Shown here in pieces: positions 23,990-32,834 of a stretch of DNA of 64,000 bases (its first letter is position 1; the number at the start of each line of letters is the position of its first letter). The DNA is taken from the NCBI GenBank assembly GCA_964442285.1, contig CAYTZH010000022.1, positions 14,642-78,641 on the forward strand, given 5' to 3'. Origin of the DNA: CAYTZH01 sp964442285. Lineage in GTDB: Bacteria; Myxococcota_A; UBA9160; JAFDET01. The notes beneath the pieces are model-generated. The model saw only the letters and a list, made by a program, of their open reading frames with translations, was not told the DNA's origin and did not search any database. The position numbers and the translations under genes were made by a program.

Positions 23990-26353
23990 ATGACGCGAAA
24001 CCTCCGACGCCGCGAACGCTTCTTCGAGGCGCAGCAGGCCTTCACGGTGGACGCGACCCGCGCCCGCTGCCTCACCGCCGCCTTCCGGGAGAGCGAGGGC
24101 CAGCCGCGCAGCCTGGGCATGGCCCGCGGCCTCGCCCGCACCCTGGCGGAGATGCCCCTCATCGTGGACGACGACGACCTCTTCGCCGGCAACCTGGCGG
24201 GGGCGCTGCTCGGCAGCCACATCTTCCCGGAGCTGAAGGGCGACTACTTCACCACGGCCGCCGTGCCGTGGGAGGCGCTGCGCGAGGGGCCGCATCCGGT
24301 GCACATCGCGCCCGAGGACGCGGCCGTGCTCGATGCCGTCGCGCCCTGCTGGGAGGGACGCACGGTCGAGGACCGCTGGAAGGCGCTGCGCGACCCCGAC
24401 GACGAGGCCCTGCACGGCCGCGGTCTCTACTTCCCCTACAACATGCTGGTCGGCATCGGGCACGTGATCGTCGACGTGGAGCGCGTGCTGCGGCGGGGCC
24501 TGGCCGGGCTGCGGCGCGAGGCCGCCGAGCGCCGTCGCGCCTACCGGGCGTCCACGGACGTGCCGGATCCGGAACGTCTGGCCTTCTACGACGCGGTGGG
24601 GATCAGCCTCGATGGCGTGATCCACCACGCCCACCGCTACGCGGGCGCGTGTGCTGCGAAGGCCGAGGCAGCCGGGGATCCCGTGCGTCGCGCGGAGCTC
24701 GCGCGGCTGGCCGCGGCCTGCCGCCGCGTCCCCGAGCACCCGGCGCGCGACAGCTTCGAGGCCCTCCAGTGCGCGCTCTTCCTGCTTCACGCCGTGGGCA
24801 CCGAGTCGTGCCAGATCTCCATCTGCCCCGGCCGGGTCGACCAGTGGCTGGCCCCCTTCGTCGAGGCGGACCTCGCGCGCGGCGTCCCGGAGGCGGAGAT
24901 CGTCACGCGGCTCGAGGCCTTCGTGCTCAAGCTGGCCCACTGGCGGCTCTTCTCCGGCGCCGGGGCGGCGACCCTCGGCGGTGGCAACGAGCTGTGTACG
25001 CTGACCGTCGGAGGCTGCCATCCCGATGGCCGGGACGCGACCACGCGCGTCACCGAGCTGGTGCTGCGGGCGTGCGGGAACATGCGGCTCGCCCAGCCGC
25101 CGCTGGCCCTGCGCGTGCATCCCGGCACGCCCGGGACCCTCTGGGAGGAGGCCCTCCGCTGTCTGCGGACCGGCTGCGGCTCGCCGTCCTTCATGAACGA
25201 CGCGGTGATGATCCCGGCGCTCCGGGAGCTCGGATTCAGCCGGGAGGACGCCCACGCCTACGCCGACATCGGCTGCGTGGAGATCGGTACCGCCGGCACC
25301 TCGCTCGGCCCGGTGAGCATCGGCTTCATCAACCTGGCGAAGTGCCTCGAGCTCGCGCTCCACGACGGCCGCTGCGCGCTCAGCGGGGAGCCACTCGGGC
25401 CGAAGACGGGGACGCTGTCCTCCCACGGCTCGATCGAGAGCCTGAAGGCCGCCTACGCCCGGCAGGTGGCGTTCGCGGCCGAGAAGTTCCATCGCTCGGT
25501 CTCGGCGCTGGAGCGAGCGCACAGCGAGCTGCGGCCGGTCCCCTTCCTCTCGGCGCTCACCGACGACGCCCTGGCCCAGGGGCGGGACCTGGTGCGGGGC
25601 TCGTCGAAGTACCGCTACGCCGGTGTCGAGGGGATCGGCTTCGCGGAGGTCGCCGATTCCCTCACTGCCGTGAAGCACCTGGTCTTCGACGAGGGCAGGG
25701 TGGGCGCGGAGGATCTGGAGCACCAGCTCCGTTGCAGCTTCCAGGGCGACGAGCGGCTCCGCCTGCAGCTGGTGAACCGGGCGCCGAAGTACGGCAACGA
25801 CGACGCCGGCGCCGACGCCATGATGCGCTTCGTCGCCGAGGGCTTCGCCCACGAGGTCAAGGGGCGGCGAGACCACTGGGGCGGCGAGTACACCGCGGGC
25901 GCCTGGAGCATCCGGCTGGCGGTCTTCCTGGGCATGCTGGTGGGGGCGCTCCCGAACGGAAGGCACGCCGGCGAGACGCTCACCGAGGGCATCCGCCCGG
26001 CCAGCGGCTGCGACCGCGAGGGGCCGACGAGCTGCGTCCGCAGCGTGGCCGAGATCGACCACCGTCTCTTCCAGAACGGCTCGATCTTCAACATGAGCTT
26101 CACGCCCGACATCCTGGACGGGCGGGCGGAGCGGGAGAAGTTCCGCGACCTGATCCGGACCTTCTTCGACCTGGGCGGCTTCCAGATGCAGTTCAACCTG
26201 GTGGACGCGTCCGTGCTGCGAGAGGCGCAGGCCCAGCCGGAGCGCTACCGCGACCTGGTGGTGCGTGTCGCCGGCTACTGCTCGTACTTCGTCGACGAGT
26301 GCCCGCAGGTCCAGGAGCAGATCATCCAGCGGACCCTCCACGGGGGCCTGTAG
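23990..26353 (+). CDS. Glycyl radical enzyme of the dehydratase/lyase/decarboxylase group, substrate unknown
   Basis: 787 aa, usual size. The thiyl-radical loop reads YADIGCVEIGTAGTS: the catalytic Cys with the Glu two residues on, as in diol dehydratases, choline lyase and arylacetate decarboxylases, but with Ile-Gly where many have Pro. This excludes pyruvate formate-lyase (Cys-Cys). The glycyl loop near the C-terminus is VRVAGYCSYFVDECPQVQEQ, with Cys where Ser or Thr usually follows the Tyr. Other family segments are FINLAKCLELAL, GIGFAEVADSL, NRAPKYGNDD and GPTSCVRSVAEID. The ATG has GGAGGAGGG upstream. The enzyme requires anaerobic conditions. No microcompartment gene is nearby, so the substrate cannot be told. 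Confidence 0.93.
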   Translation: MTRNLRRRERFFEAQQAFTVDATRARCLTAAFRESEGQPRSLGMARGLARTLAEMPLIVDDDDLFAGNLAGALLGSHIFPELKGDYFTTAAVPWEALREGPHPVHIAPEDAAVLDAVAPCWEGRTVEDRWKALRDPDDEALHGRGLYFPYNMLVGIGHVIVDVERVLRRGLAGLRREAAERRRAYRASTDVPDPERLAFYDAVGISLDGVIHHAHRYAGACAAKAEAAGDPVRRAELARLAAACRRVPEHPARDSFEALQCALFLLHAVGTESCQISICPGRVDQWLAPFVEADLARGVPEAEIVTRLEAFVLKLAHWRLFSGAGAATLGGGNELCTLTVGGCHPDGRDATTRVTELVLRACGNMRLAQPPLALRVHPGTPGTLWEEALRCLRTGCGSPSFMNDAVMIPALRELGFSREDAHAYADIGCVEIGTAGTSLGPVSIGFINLAKCLELALHDGRCALSGEPLGPKTGTLSSHGSIESLKAAYARQVAFAAEKFHRSVSALERAHSELRPVPFLSALTDDALAQGRDLVRGSSKYRYAGVEGIGFAEVADSLTAVKHLVFDEGRVGAEDLEHQLRCSFQGDERLRLQLVNRAPKYGNDDAGADAMMRFVAEGFAHEVKGRRDHWGGEYTAGAWSIRLAVFLGMLVGALPNGRHAGETLTEGIRPASGCDREGPTSCVRSVAEIDHRLFQNGSIFNMSFTPDILDGRAEREKFRDLIRTFFDLGGFQMQFNLVDASVLREAQAQPERYRDLVVRVAGYCSYFVDECPQVQEQIIQRTLHGGL

Positions 26354-26387
26354 CCCGCGAGGCCCCGAGGCCGCCGCAGCGACGCAG

Positions 26388-27095
26388 TCAGCGGGGGAGC
26401 GAGAGGCCGGCCAGGCGGGCGCGGGCGCGATCGTTGTCCGGGCGGAGCTCGAGCGAGCGCCGGTAGTGGGCGGCGGCGGCGGTGGTGTCGTCGTCGGCCT
26501 CGGCCACGAGACCGCGGTGGTAGGCCACGCGCCAGGCGGGGGCGCCCAGCCGCTCGGCGGCCAGGAGCTCGCGGCGGGCGTCGGCCAGGTCGCCCTTCAG
26601 GTAGGCCACGGAGGCGGCCGCCTCCCGCAGGCCGGCGTGGTCCGGGGAGAGCTCGATCGATTCGCGGAGCAGCCGCTGGGCGAAGGCGAGGTTGCCCTCC
26701 TCGCTGGCGATGCGGCTGCGCAACAGCGCGGCCTCGGGATGGCCCGGGCGGAGCGCGAGCGCGGCGTCCAGGTAGGCCTGGGCCCGGGTCGGGTAGCCCA
26801 CGTCGTAGGACACCACGGCGTTGGCCAGCAACACGTCGGGAGAGCCCGGGAACTCGCTCGCCAGTCGGCGCAGGCCGAGCTGGATGCGGCCGCAGTCGCG
26901 CTCGGGCTGGCCGGCCCGGGGCAGGTCCTCACAGGTCTGGCCGGAGGCCTTCACGGCCTCCCACTGCGCCAGCAGCCGCTCGAGGCGCGGCGCGGCGTCC
27001 TGGCGCTCGGCCGTGGGCCCCAGCACGCCGCGCGTCTGGGCGCAGCCGAGGGCGAGCACCGCGACGAGGGCGACGGCGCGGATCGGATTCTTCAT
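26388..27095 (-). CDS. tadD: TadD-like TPR lipoprotein
   Basis: 235 aa, last gene of the Tad locus. A lipoprotein signal (AVALVAVLALGCAQT, lipobox ALGC) is followed by about four tetratricopeptide repeats (for example AQAYLDAALALRPGHPEAAL, AQRLLRESIELSPDHAGLRE, AAAHYRRSLELRPDNDRA). TadD is thought to be an outer-membrane pilotin-like assembly factor. The gene begins three bases after the tadC stop. Confidence 0.88.
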   Translation of the reverse strand: MKNPIRAVALVAVLALGCAQTRGVLGPTAERQDAAPRLERLLAQWEAVKASGQTCEDLPRAGQPERDCGRIQLGLRRLASEFPGSPDVLLANAVVSYDVGYPTRAQAYLDAALALRPGHPEAALLRSRIASEEGNLAFAQRLLRESIELSPDHAGLREAAASVAYLKGDLADARRELLAAERLGAPAWRVAYHRGLVAEADDDTTAAAAHYRRSLELRPDNDRARARLAGLSLPR

Positions 27096-27098
27096 GGC

Positions 27099-27989
27099 TC
27101 AGCCTCCTCCCCGCGCGATGCGGTCGATGAGCTGCACGAACTGGTAGAAGGCGGGCCCGGCGGCGGCTACGAAGAGCCCGGGCAGGAAGCAGATCACCAG
27201 GGGGAAGACGAGCTTCACCTCCAGGGACTCCGCCTGGGCCAGGGCGCGCTCGCGCCGCAGATTGCGCAGGTCTTCGGCCTGGGTGCGCAGGACGCCTGCC
27301 AGGCTCGAGCCCATCTGCTCGGACTGGATGAGTGCGGTGGCGAGGACGGTCATGGCGGGGATGTCGACCCGCTCGGCCAGCCGGCGCAGGGCCTCGATCC
27401 GCGGCATGCCGGCGAGGGCGTCGCGCTGGTAGAGACGCAGCTCGCCGACCAGGGGCTGGCCGGCCGGCTGGGACGCCACCAGCCGGTCCACCGCGGCGTC
27501 GAAGCCGAAGCCCGCCTCGCCGAGGGTCGCCAGGAGCTCCAGGCTCACCGGCAGGTCCTGCTCGATGGCGGTCACCCGCGCGCGACGCGCGGAGCGGACC
27601 AGGAGCCAGGGGGCCAGCGCCAGGCTCGCGAAGAGGATGAGCGGTCCCGCCTGCAGCACGAGGGCCATCAGCGCGCCGGCGGGCCCGGGGACGACGCCCA
27701 CGCCGGCGACCAGGAGCTCGCCCAGCCCGGCGCCGAGCCACAGGAGGACGGCGACACCGGCCAGCGCCAGCGCCCCCACGCAGCAGGCCACGAAGACCGC
27801 GGGGGCGCGGCGGCGTCGGAAGCCGGCCCGCACGAGCCAGCGCGCCAGGCCCCGGGGACGTCCGCGCCCGGTCTGGGTCTCGCCCGCGTACAGACGTCCG
27901 CGGGCGCGCTCACGCAGCAGCCAGGGCACCGCCACCAGCGCCAGCGCCACCGAGGCCAGCAGGAGCAGCAGGCCGAGCAGGGGGCTCAT
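27099..27989 (-). CDS. tadC: Tad pilus inner-membrane platform protein TadC (GspF-like)
   Basis: 296 aa. An N-terminal membrane segment, a further pair of segments, then the cytoplasmic GspF/T2SF helical domain (PVSLELLATLGEAGFGFDAA, YQRDALAGMPRIEALRRLAE, ALIQSEQMGSSLAGVLRTQA) and C-terminal membrane helices (FPLVICFLPGLFVAAAGPAF). It pairs with TadB to form the platform for pilus assembly. The ATG lies in the downstream copy of a 26-bp duplication; its ATGA overlaps the stop of a 9-codon minicistron. Confidence 0.93.
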   Translation of the reverse strand: MSPLLGLLLLLASVALALVAVPWLLRERARGRLYAGETQTGRGRPRGLARWLVRAGFRRRRAPAVFVACCVGALALAGVAVLLWLGAGLGELLVAGVGVVPGPAGALMALVLQAGPLILFASLALAPWLLVRSARRARVTAIEQDLPVSLELLATLGEAGFGFDAAVDRLVASQPAGQPLVGELRLYQRDALAGMPRIEALRRLAERVDIPAMTVLATALIQSEQMGSSLAGVLRTQAEDLRNLRRERALAQAESLEVKLVFPLVICFLPGLFVAAAGPAFYQFVQLIDRIARGGG

Positions 27990-28030
27990 ACGCGCACCTC
28001 CGCCGGGCCGCTCATACGCGCACCTTCGCC
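27984..28030. repeat. 26-bp tandem duplication of the tadB/tadC stop-start junction
   Basis: Copies at 27984-28004 and 28010-28030 match at 20 of 21 bases. Each contains the same ATGA: in the 28010-28030 copy it joins the tadB stop to an ATG, and in the other it holds the tadC start. Confidence 0.9.
27986..28015 (-). other. Nine-codon minicistron between tadB and tadC
   Basis: ATG at 28015 overlaps the tadB stop (ATGA). It encodes MSGPAEVRV and ends in TGA 27988-27986, which overlaps the tadC ATG, again as ATGA. It is a by-product of the 26-bp duplication and may relay ribosomes from tadB to tadC. Whether it is translated is unknown. Confidence 0.55.
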
Positions 28031-28860
28031 AGGCGCCACATCCAGAGCAGCCCCAGGGCCTGGAGGATCATCGCCGCGGCCACCGCGAGGGCGCCGATCC
28101 GGGTGGACAGGAAGACCTCCACCCGCTCGGGCTCCCAGAGCCACATGAGCAGGCCCACGCCGTAGGAGATCAGGAGGATCGCGACCATGGAGGCGACGGC
28201 CGCCGTGGTCTGGGAGCCGACGCGCCGGGCCAGCGCGATGCGGTCGCGCACCGAGCGCCCCACGAGCGACAGCGCCGGGGCCAGGCTTCCGCCCGTCTCC
28301 CACTGGGTTCCGAGGGAGAGGGCGAAGAGCCGGAAGCTCGCCAGGGGTACGCGCTGGGCCGGCTCGCGGAACACCGTGGAGGGCTCGTCGCCCAGCCGGA
28401 GGCGGCGACTCATGTCCTCGAGCAGGGGGCGAAAGGGCGCCCGCGAGGCCTCTGCGGCCTGCCCGAGGGCGGCGGCCAGGCCGGCACCCGCCTGGAGCGC
28501 GCCCACGAGGAGATCGATGGCGTCGGCCAGCTGGGTCTCGAGGCGCACCAGGCGTCGCTCGGCCAGCAGGTCCTCGACCAGCAGCCCGAGGGAGAGCCCG
28601 ATCGCCGTTGCCGCGACCCAGTAGGGAGGCTGCTCGGTCACGAGCCTCGCCACGAGCAGGAGCATCACCCCACCGAGCAGCGCGGCCGCCAGGGGCTGGC
28701 GTCCGACCAGCTCGCGGCCGCGCAGGAGCCCCGGCGGCGCGTCGGCCTCGCCGGCATGCAGCCGGCGTACGGCCAGCTGGTGGAGCCAGCGGTCCACGCC
28801 GATCCAGAGCGCGGCGCCGGCGCCGACGAAGACGAGGGCGGCGACCGCGACGTTAGGCAC
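28012..28860 (-). CDS. tadB: Tad pilus inner-membrane platform protein TadB (GspF-like)
   Basis: 282 aa from GTG 28860. An N-terminal membrane helix (VAVAALVFVGAGAALWIG), a second hydrophobic region near residue 70, then the T2SF domain (DAIDLLVGALQAGAGLAAAL, LFALSLGTQWETGGSLAPAL) and two C-terminal helices. The start codon lies in the downstream copy of a 25-bp duplication of the cpaF stop region. The stop overlaps an ATG that opens a 9-codon minicistron leading into tadC. Confidence 0.92.
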   Translation of the reverse strand: MPNVAVAALVFVGAGAALWIGVDRWLHQLAVRRLHAGEADAPPGLLRGRELVGRQPLAAALLGGVMLLLVARLVTEQPPYWVAATAIGLSLGLLVEDLLAERRLVRLETQLADAIDLLVGALQAGAGLAAALGQAAEASRAPFRPLLEDMSRRLRLGDEPSTVFREPAQRVPLASFRLFALSLGTQWETGGSLAPALSLVGRSVRDRIALARRVGSQTTAAVASMVAILLISYGVGLLMWLWEPERVEVFLSTRIGALAVAAAMILQALGLLWMWRLAKVRV

Positions 28861-28887
28861 GGCGAGCTCCCGCGACGCTAGGCACGG
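28846..28887. repeat. 25-bp tandem duplication of the cpaF/tadB stop-start junction
   Basis: Copies at 28846-28862 and 28871-28887 match at 16 of 17 bases. The single difference turns the TAG that ends cpaF into TAA in the other copy, so both remain stop codons. Confidence 0.85.
28853..28885 (-). other. Ten-codon minicistron between cpaF and tadB
   Basis: GTG at 28885 overlaps the cpaF stop (GTGCCTAG). It encodes VPSVAGARRA and ends in TAA 28855-28853, which overlaps the tadB start in the same way (GTGCCTAA). The arrangement parallels the tadB-tadC junction. Translation is unproven. Confidence 0.5.
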
Positions 28888-30305
28888 GCGCCTCCGGGCG
28901 CGTGGAAGAGCGCCACGTCGAGCTCGAGGCCCCGCTGCTTCAGGTCGGCGGTGAAGCGCGGCACGATGCCCGTGGGCACGAAGGCTCCGCGCACGCGCCC
29001 GTCGACGAGACCGCGGCGCTCGAAGCGGAAGATGTCCTGCAGGAGCGGGGTCGCCCCCTCGAGGCCCACCACCTCGGCCACGCTCTCGATCCGGCGCACG
29101 CCGTCCTCGTAGCGCCGCACGTGGATCACGAGATTCAGCGCCGAAACCATCTGCTCGCGGATCGCCCGGGAGGGAAGCTCGATGCCCGCCATCAGCACCA
29201 TGGTCTCCAGGCGCGCCAGGGCGTCGCGGGGCGAGTTGGCGTGGACGGTGCAAATGCCGCCGTCGTGCCCGGTGTTCATGGCCTGCAGCATGTCCAGGGC
29301 CTCGGCCCCGCGCACCTCGCCGACGATGATGCGGTCGGGCCGCATGCGCAGGCTGTTGATCACCAGGTCTCGGGCGGTGATCGACCCGCGACCCTCCACG
29401 TTGGGCGGCCGCGTCTCCAGACGCACGCAGTGCTCCTGGTCGAGGATCAGCTCGAGGGTGTCCTCGATGGTGACGATCCGCTCCTGCTCCGGGATCACCT
29501 CGGCCAGGGCCCCCAGCAGGGTCGACTTGCCGGCCCCGGTGCCGCCGGAGATGAGCAGGTTCAGGCGTCCCCGCACGGCGGCCGCCAGGAAGGTGAGGAT
29601 CCGCTGCGACACGCTCTGGCGACGCAGCAGCTCCTCGCGGCGAATCCGGTGGCGCCCGAAGCGGCGGATCGAGATCGTGGGGCCGTCGGGCGACGCGGGG
29701 GGAATGGTGGCGTTCACGCGGCTGCCGTCGGGGAGCCGCAGATCCACCATGGGCTGCGCGGCGTCGATGCGCCGGCCCACCCGGGCGGCGATGCGCTCGA
29801 TCACCCGCACCACGTGGTCGGCGTCGCGGAAGCGCACGTCGCTGCGCGCCAGGCGCCCGAAGCGCTCGATGTAGACGTGGTCGGGCCCGTTCACCAGGAT
29901 GTCGGAGATGGCCGGATCGGACATCAGCGGCGCGAGGGGTCCCACGCCGAGGGTCTCGTCCACGAGCTCCTCGACCAGGTGCCGGGTCTCCCGGGCATTG
30001 AGGGGAATCTCCTCCCGGGCGAGCACGTCCCCGACGAACTCCTCGACCATGCCGGCGAGCGCCTCTTCGCTGTTCTCGTCGATGTCCCGGGACTCGAGGG
30101 CGTCGAGGAGCCGCTCCTGCAGGGCCCCCTTCAGGACCAGGATCTCGGTCGGGCGCGCGTGCGGAGTGCCGGCGGTCGCTCCCGAAAGGCGGCCCCGGGG
30201 CCCGGAGGCCTCGGCGCGGACCCGCAGGTCGTGCATCGACTGGCTCGCCGAGCGGCGCAGCCGATCGCGCAGGGTCTCGGGCGAGGGCTTCTCCTCGGCG
30301 CTCAT
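28878..30305 (-). CDS. cpaF: Tad pilus assembly ATPase CpaF/TadA
   Basis: 475 aa hexameric secretion ATPase that powers Flp pilus assembly. The N-terminal domain covers about residues 1-130 (LAPLMSDPAISDILVNGPD), then Walker A SGGTGAGKSTLL near 260, Asp box VTIEDTLEL, Walker B-type RMRPDRIIVGEVRGAEALDM, and His box TGHDGGICTVHANS. The ATG start overlaps the cpaE stop (ATGA). All motifs are intact. Confidence 0.96.
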   Translation of the reverse strand: MSAEEKPSPETLRDRLRRSASQSMHDLRVRAEASGPRGRLSGATAGTPHARPTEILVLKGALQERLLDALESRDIDENSEEALAGMVEEFVGDVLAREEIPLNARETRHLVEELVDETLGVGPLAPLMSDPAISDILVNGPDHVYIERFGRLARSDVRFRDADHVVRVIERIAARVGRRIDAAQPMVDLRLPDGSRVNATIPPASPDGPTISIRRFGRHRIRREELLRRQSVSQRILTFLAAAVRGRLNLLISGGTGAGKSTLLGALAEVIPEQERIVTIEDTLELILDQEHCVRLETRPPNVEGRGSITARDLVINSLRMRPDRIIVGEVRGAEALDMLQAMNTGHDGGICTVHANSPRDALARLETMVLMAGIELPSRAIREQMVSALNLVIHVRRYEDGVRRIESVAEVVGLEGATPLLQDIFRFERRGLVDGRVRGAFVPTGIVPRFTADLKQRGLELDVALFHAPGGARA

Positions 30306-31483
30306 GCCGGCTCTCCTTCGGCGCGAGCGGCGGCCGACCCCTCCACCTCGTCGGTGAGGCCGCGCAGGGCCGGTCCGTACCCGAAGCGGCTCGTCACCGA
30401 GAGCGCGTAGGGCTCGCCGGCACTCTGGGCCACGAGCAGGCCGCGGCGGTAGGGCAGCACGTGGGCCACGGGCTCGCCGAGGCGCTCCTCGACGTCCGCC
30501 GTGGAGAGCCGCCCGGGATGGTTGGGGTAGTTGCGGTTCAGGACGATGCGACGCCGGGTGGACGCGACGCCGAGGCGTTCGAGTACGCTCAGGAAGTGGG
30601 CCGTGCCGATCACGTCGGGCACCGTGCCCTGGAGCACCACGTAGGCCAGGTCCGAGGCGTCGAGGACGGTCATGACCGTGGCGTCGAGCAGGGGAAAGGT
30701 GTCCACGATCACGAAGCGGAAGCGGCGCCGCGCGAGATTCAGGATCCGGGCCAGCGACTCGTCGTCGACGTCCGAGGCCTCCATGGCGTCCTGGGGCGCG
30801 GCCAGCAGCCGCAGACCGCAGGCGTGGCGCACGGCGAGCCGCTGGAGCAGCGGGCCGTCGAGGCGCTCGCGCTCGCGCACGGCGTCCAGGATCGTCGCCG
30901 GCGGCGTCAGGTCCAGGAGCGTCTGACACACGCCGAGCTGGAGCGAGGCGTCGACCAGGAGCACCTGATCGGGGTGCCGGCGCGCCAGGCTGCACGCCAG
31001 GTTGGTGGCGAGGGTCGACTTGCCCACGCCTCCCTTGTTGCTGACGAAGCTCACCACCCAGCCCCGCTCGGCCACGTGGACCGTTCCGCGGGGCTCGTTG
31101 TCGAGCCGCTCGAGGATCTCGCGCAGGTCCGAGCTCGCCACGGGGCGACGCAGGAAGTCGTGGACGCGCCCGCGAAGAGACTCGATCAGGAAGGCGCTCT
31201 CCTCGTCGCCGGAGCCGAAGCGCTCGCGCTCGTAGGCGGCCGTGAGGAAGGCCATCGGTGCGGTCTCGGCGAGCTCGCCGGCGATGGCGCGCAGCGTGCC
31301 GGCGTCGCTCCCGAAGTCCGCGCAGATCACCTCCGGCTCCCGCACGCGCGCCAGCTCGAGGCCCTCGCGGAAATCCTTCGCGTGATGGACGACGACCCGC
31401 ACGGAGGTCGCGCCCGGCAGCGCCTGCTCGATCTCGTCGCGCAGGCCCGCGTCACCGATGACGAGGAGGCTCGGCGTCTTCAC
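30302..31483 (-). CDS. cpaE: Tad pilus localisation ATPase CpaE/TadZ
   Basis: 393 aa from GTG 31483, chosen because it starts a receiver-like domain (TPSLLVIGDAGLRDEIEQAL) and the open frame upstream has no coding character. The MinD/ParA-type domain follows with the deviant Walker A SNKGGVGKSTLATNLA near residue 145, LVDASLQLGVCQTLLDLTP, and IVDTFPLLDATVMTVLDASD. The receiver half lacks a clear phospho-acceptor pattern, as usual in TadZ. It places the Tad machine in the cell. It overlaps cpaF by four bases. Confidence 0.93.
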   Translation of the reverse strand: MKTPSLLVIGDAGLRDEIEQALPGATSVRVVVHHAKDFREGLELARVREPEVICADFGSDAGTLRAIAGELAETAPMAFLTAAYERERFGSGDEESAFLIESLRGRVHDFLRRPVASSDLREILERLDNEPRGTVHVAERGWVVSFVSNKGGVGKSTLATNLACSLARRHPDQVLLVDASLQLGVCQTLLDLTPPATILDAVRERERLDGPLLQRLAVRHACGLRLLAAPQDAMEASDVDDESLARILNLARRRFRFVIVDTFPLLDATVMTVLDASDLAYVVLQGTVPDVIGTAHFLSVLERLGVASTRRRIVLNRNYPNHPGRLSTADVEERLGEPVAHVLPYRRGLLVAQSAGEPYALSVTSRFGYGPALRGLTDEVEGSAAARAEGEPA

Positions 31484-31493
31484 GGGCCGCCTC

Positions 31494-32834
31494 CTAGCGC
31501 ACCACCACCGGGGCGCAGACGAGACCCAGTTCGTCGGTCTCGGGCGCGCAGGTGGCGTTTCTGTACTCGAAGAAGAGGTCCCTGACCGCGTCGTCGGAGA
31601 GGGGGGCCAGTCCAAGGGTGATGACGGCGCTGGCGTTCGCCGGGGCCACGGCACTGGTTCGCCGCTGCAGCGTGAAGGTGGTCGCCCCGGCCGTCGCGAT
31701 GATCTCGGCGCGTCCGAAGGCGACCACGCGCTCGCGGACGGCGCCCACGACGGCGCGGTACAGGGGCACGAAGGCCTCGCCGGCGGCGTCGAGCAGCGCG
31801 CCGCCCTCTTCGACCTCCTCCCCTGCGAACACCGCCCGGGGCGCGCCCGCGAGCACGCGCCCCACCACCGTGGTGCCGTCCGGCGCGAAGATCGTCGATC
31901 CGACGAGGCTCAGGGTGGTCGCGGTGTCCGTCGACAGACCCTGCCAGGCGCCCACGTCGAAGGCCACCGCGGCGGCGCCGGGGCCCACCACGGGGTCGGG
32001 CCGGCCCACGGCCAGCGCGGGTCGGGCGTCGGCGATGGCCGTCGCGCGCACGGCGAGCCCCCGCTGGCGGAGACCCTCGTCGGTGAGGCGGCCGAAGAGG
32101 ACGGCGAGGGTGCCGTCGGGGGCCGAGATGCCGGCCTCGGGCGCCTCGCCCGTGAGGCGCAGCCGGGCGAGGAAGGCGCGCCGATTCGGGGGGGCGTCGA
32201 CACCCGGTGTGAAGTCGGCGCGCTCGTAGTTGCAGTTCTCGCCGAAGGTTTCGAGACGGGCGGGGTCCACGCAGCTCGTGACGCGGGCCCGGGTCGGTCC
32301 GGTGAAGGTGCCCCCCACCAGGTCGCCCCGGGCCTCGTCAAAGAGGTTCGGCGCCAGCGGGTCGGGGAATTCGAGGCGGGGATCGCCCGGACCGACGGGG
32401 GGCCCGGCGCCCGTGGCCGCGGGGGCGGTGATCTGCGTCGAGAGGGAGGGGTCGCCGAGGCCGAGGCCGCTCGGATCGAGCGCGAGGGCGGCCGTGGCGA
32501 TCGGGCCGACCCGGGCCGTCGCCGCGTCGCCCGCGGCGAAGAGCGCGCCGACGCGCAGGCTGGCGCGCGCTCGGCGGGCGGCGTCCCAGGCGTCGAAGAC
32601 GACGCTCGGGTCGCAGCTCGGGTTCGGGTCGTTCTCGCACCAGGCGAGATCGGTCGGATTGCCGCGCCAGCCGCGGGGGCCCTCCAGGGCCGCGACCTCG
32701 GCGGCCGTCTCGAGCCGTCCCTGGGCGCTGTCTCCCACGCCGAGGTCGATCACCAGGGCGGCGAAGGCGAGCAGCGGAAGCGTGAGCAGGGCGAAGCCGA
32801 GGAGGGCGTAGCCGCCCTGGCGCCGATCGCTCAC
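31494..32834 (-). CDS. tadG: TadG-like pilus-associated protein
   Basis: 446 aa. The N-terminus carries the pseudopilin-like segment RRQGGYALLGFALLTLPLLA with following hydrophobic residues, then a large exported beta-rich domain with scattered cysteines (WCENDPNPSCDPS, ENCNYERADF). TadG-like proteins anchor or support the pilus machine. The start overlaps the cpaB stop (ATGA). Assignment rests on the N-terminus and position; the C-terminal domain is not conserved enough to recognise. Confidence 0.75.
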   Translation of the reverse strand: MSDRRQGGYALLGFALLTLPLLAFAALVIDLGVGDSAQGRLETAAEVAALEGPRGWRGNPTDLAWCENDPNPSCDPSVVFDAWDAARRARASLRVGALFAAGDAATARVGPIATAALALDPSGLGLGDPSLSTQITAPAATGAGPPVGPGDPRLEFPDPLAPNLFDEARGDLVGGTFTGPTRARVTSCVDPARLETFGENCNYERADFTPGVDAPPNRRAFLARLRLTGEAPEAGISAPDGTLAVLFGRLTDEGLRQRGLAVRATAIADARPALAVGRPDPVVGPGAAAVAFDVGAWQGLSTDTATTLSLVGSTIFAPDGTTVVGRVLAGAPRAVFAGEEVEEGGALLDAAGEAFVPLYRAVVGAVRERVVAFGRAEIIATAGATTFTLQRRTSAVAPANASAVITLGLAPLSDDAVRDLFFEYRNATCAPETDELGLVCAPVVVR

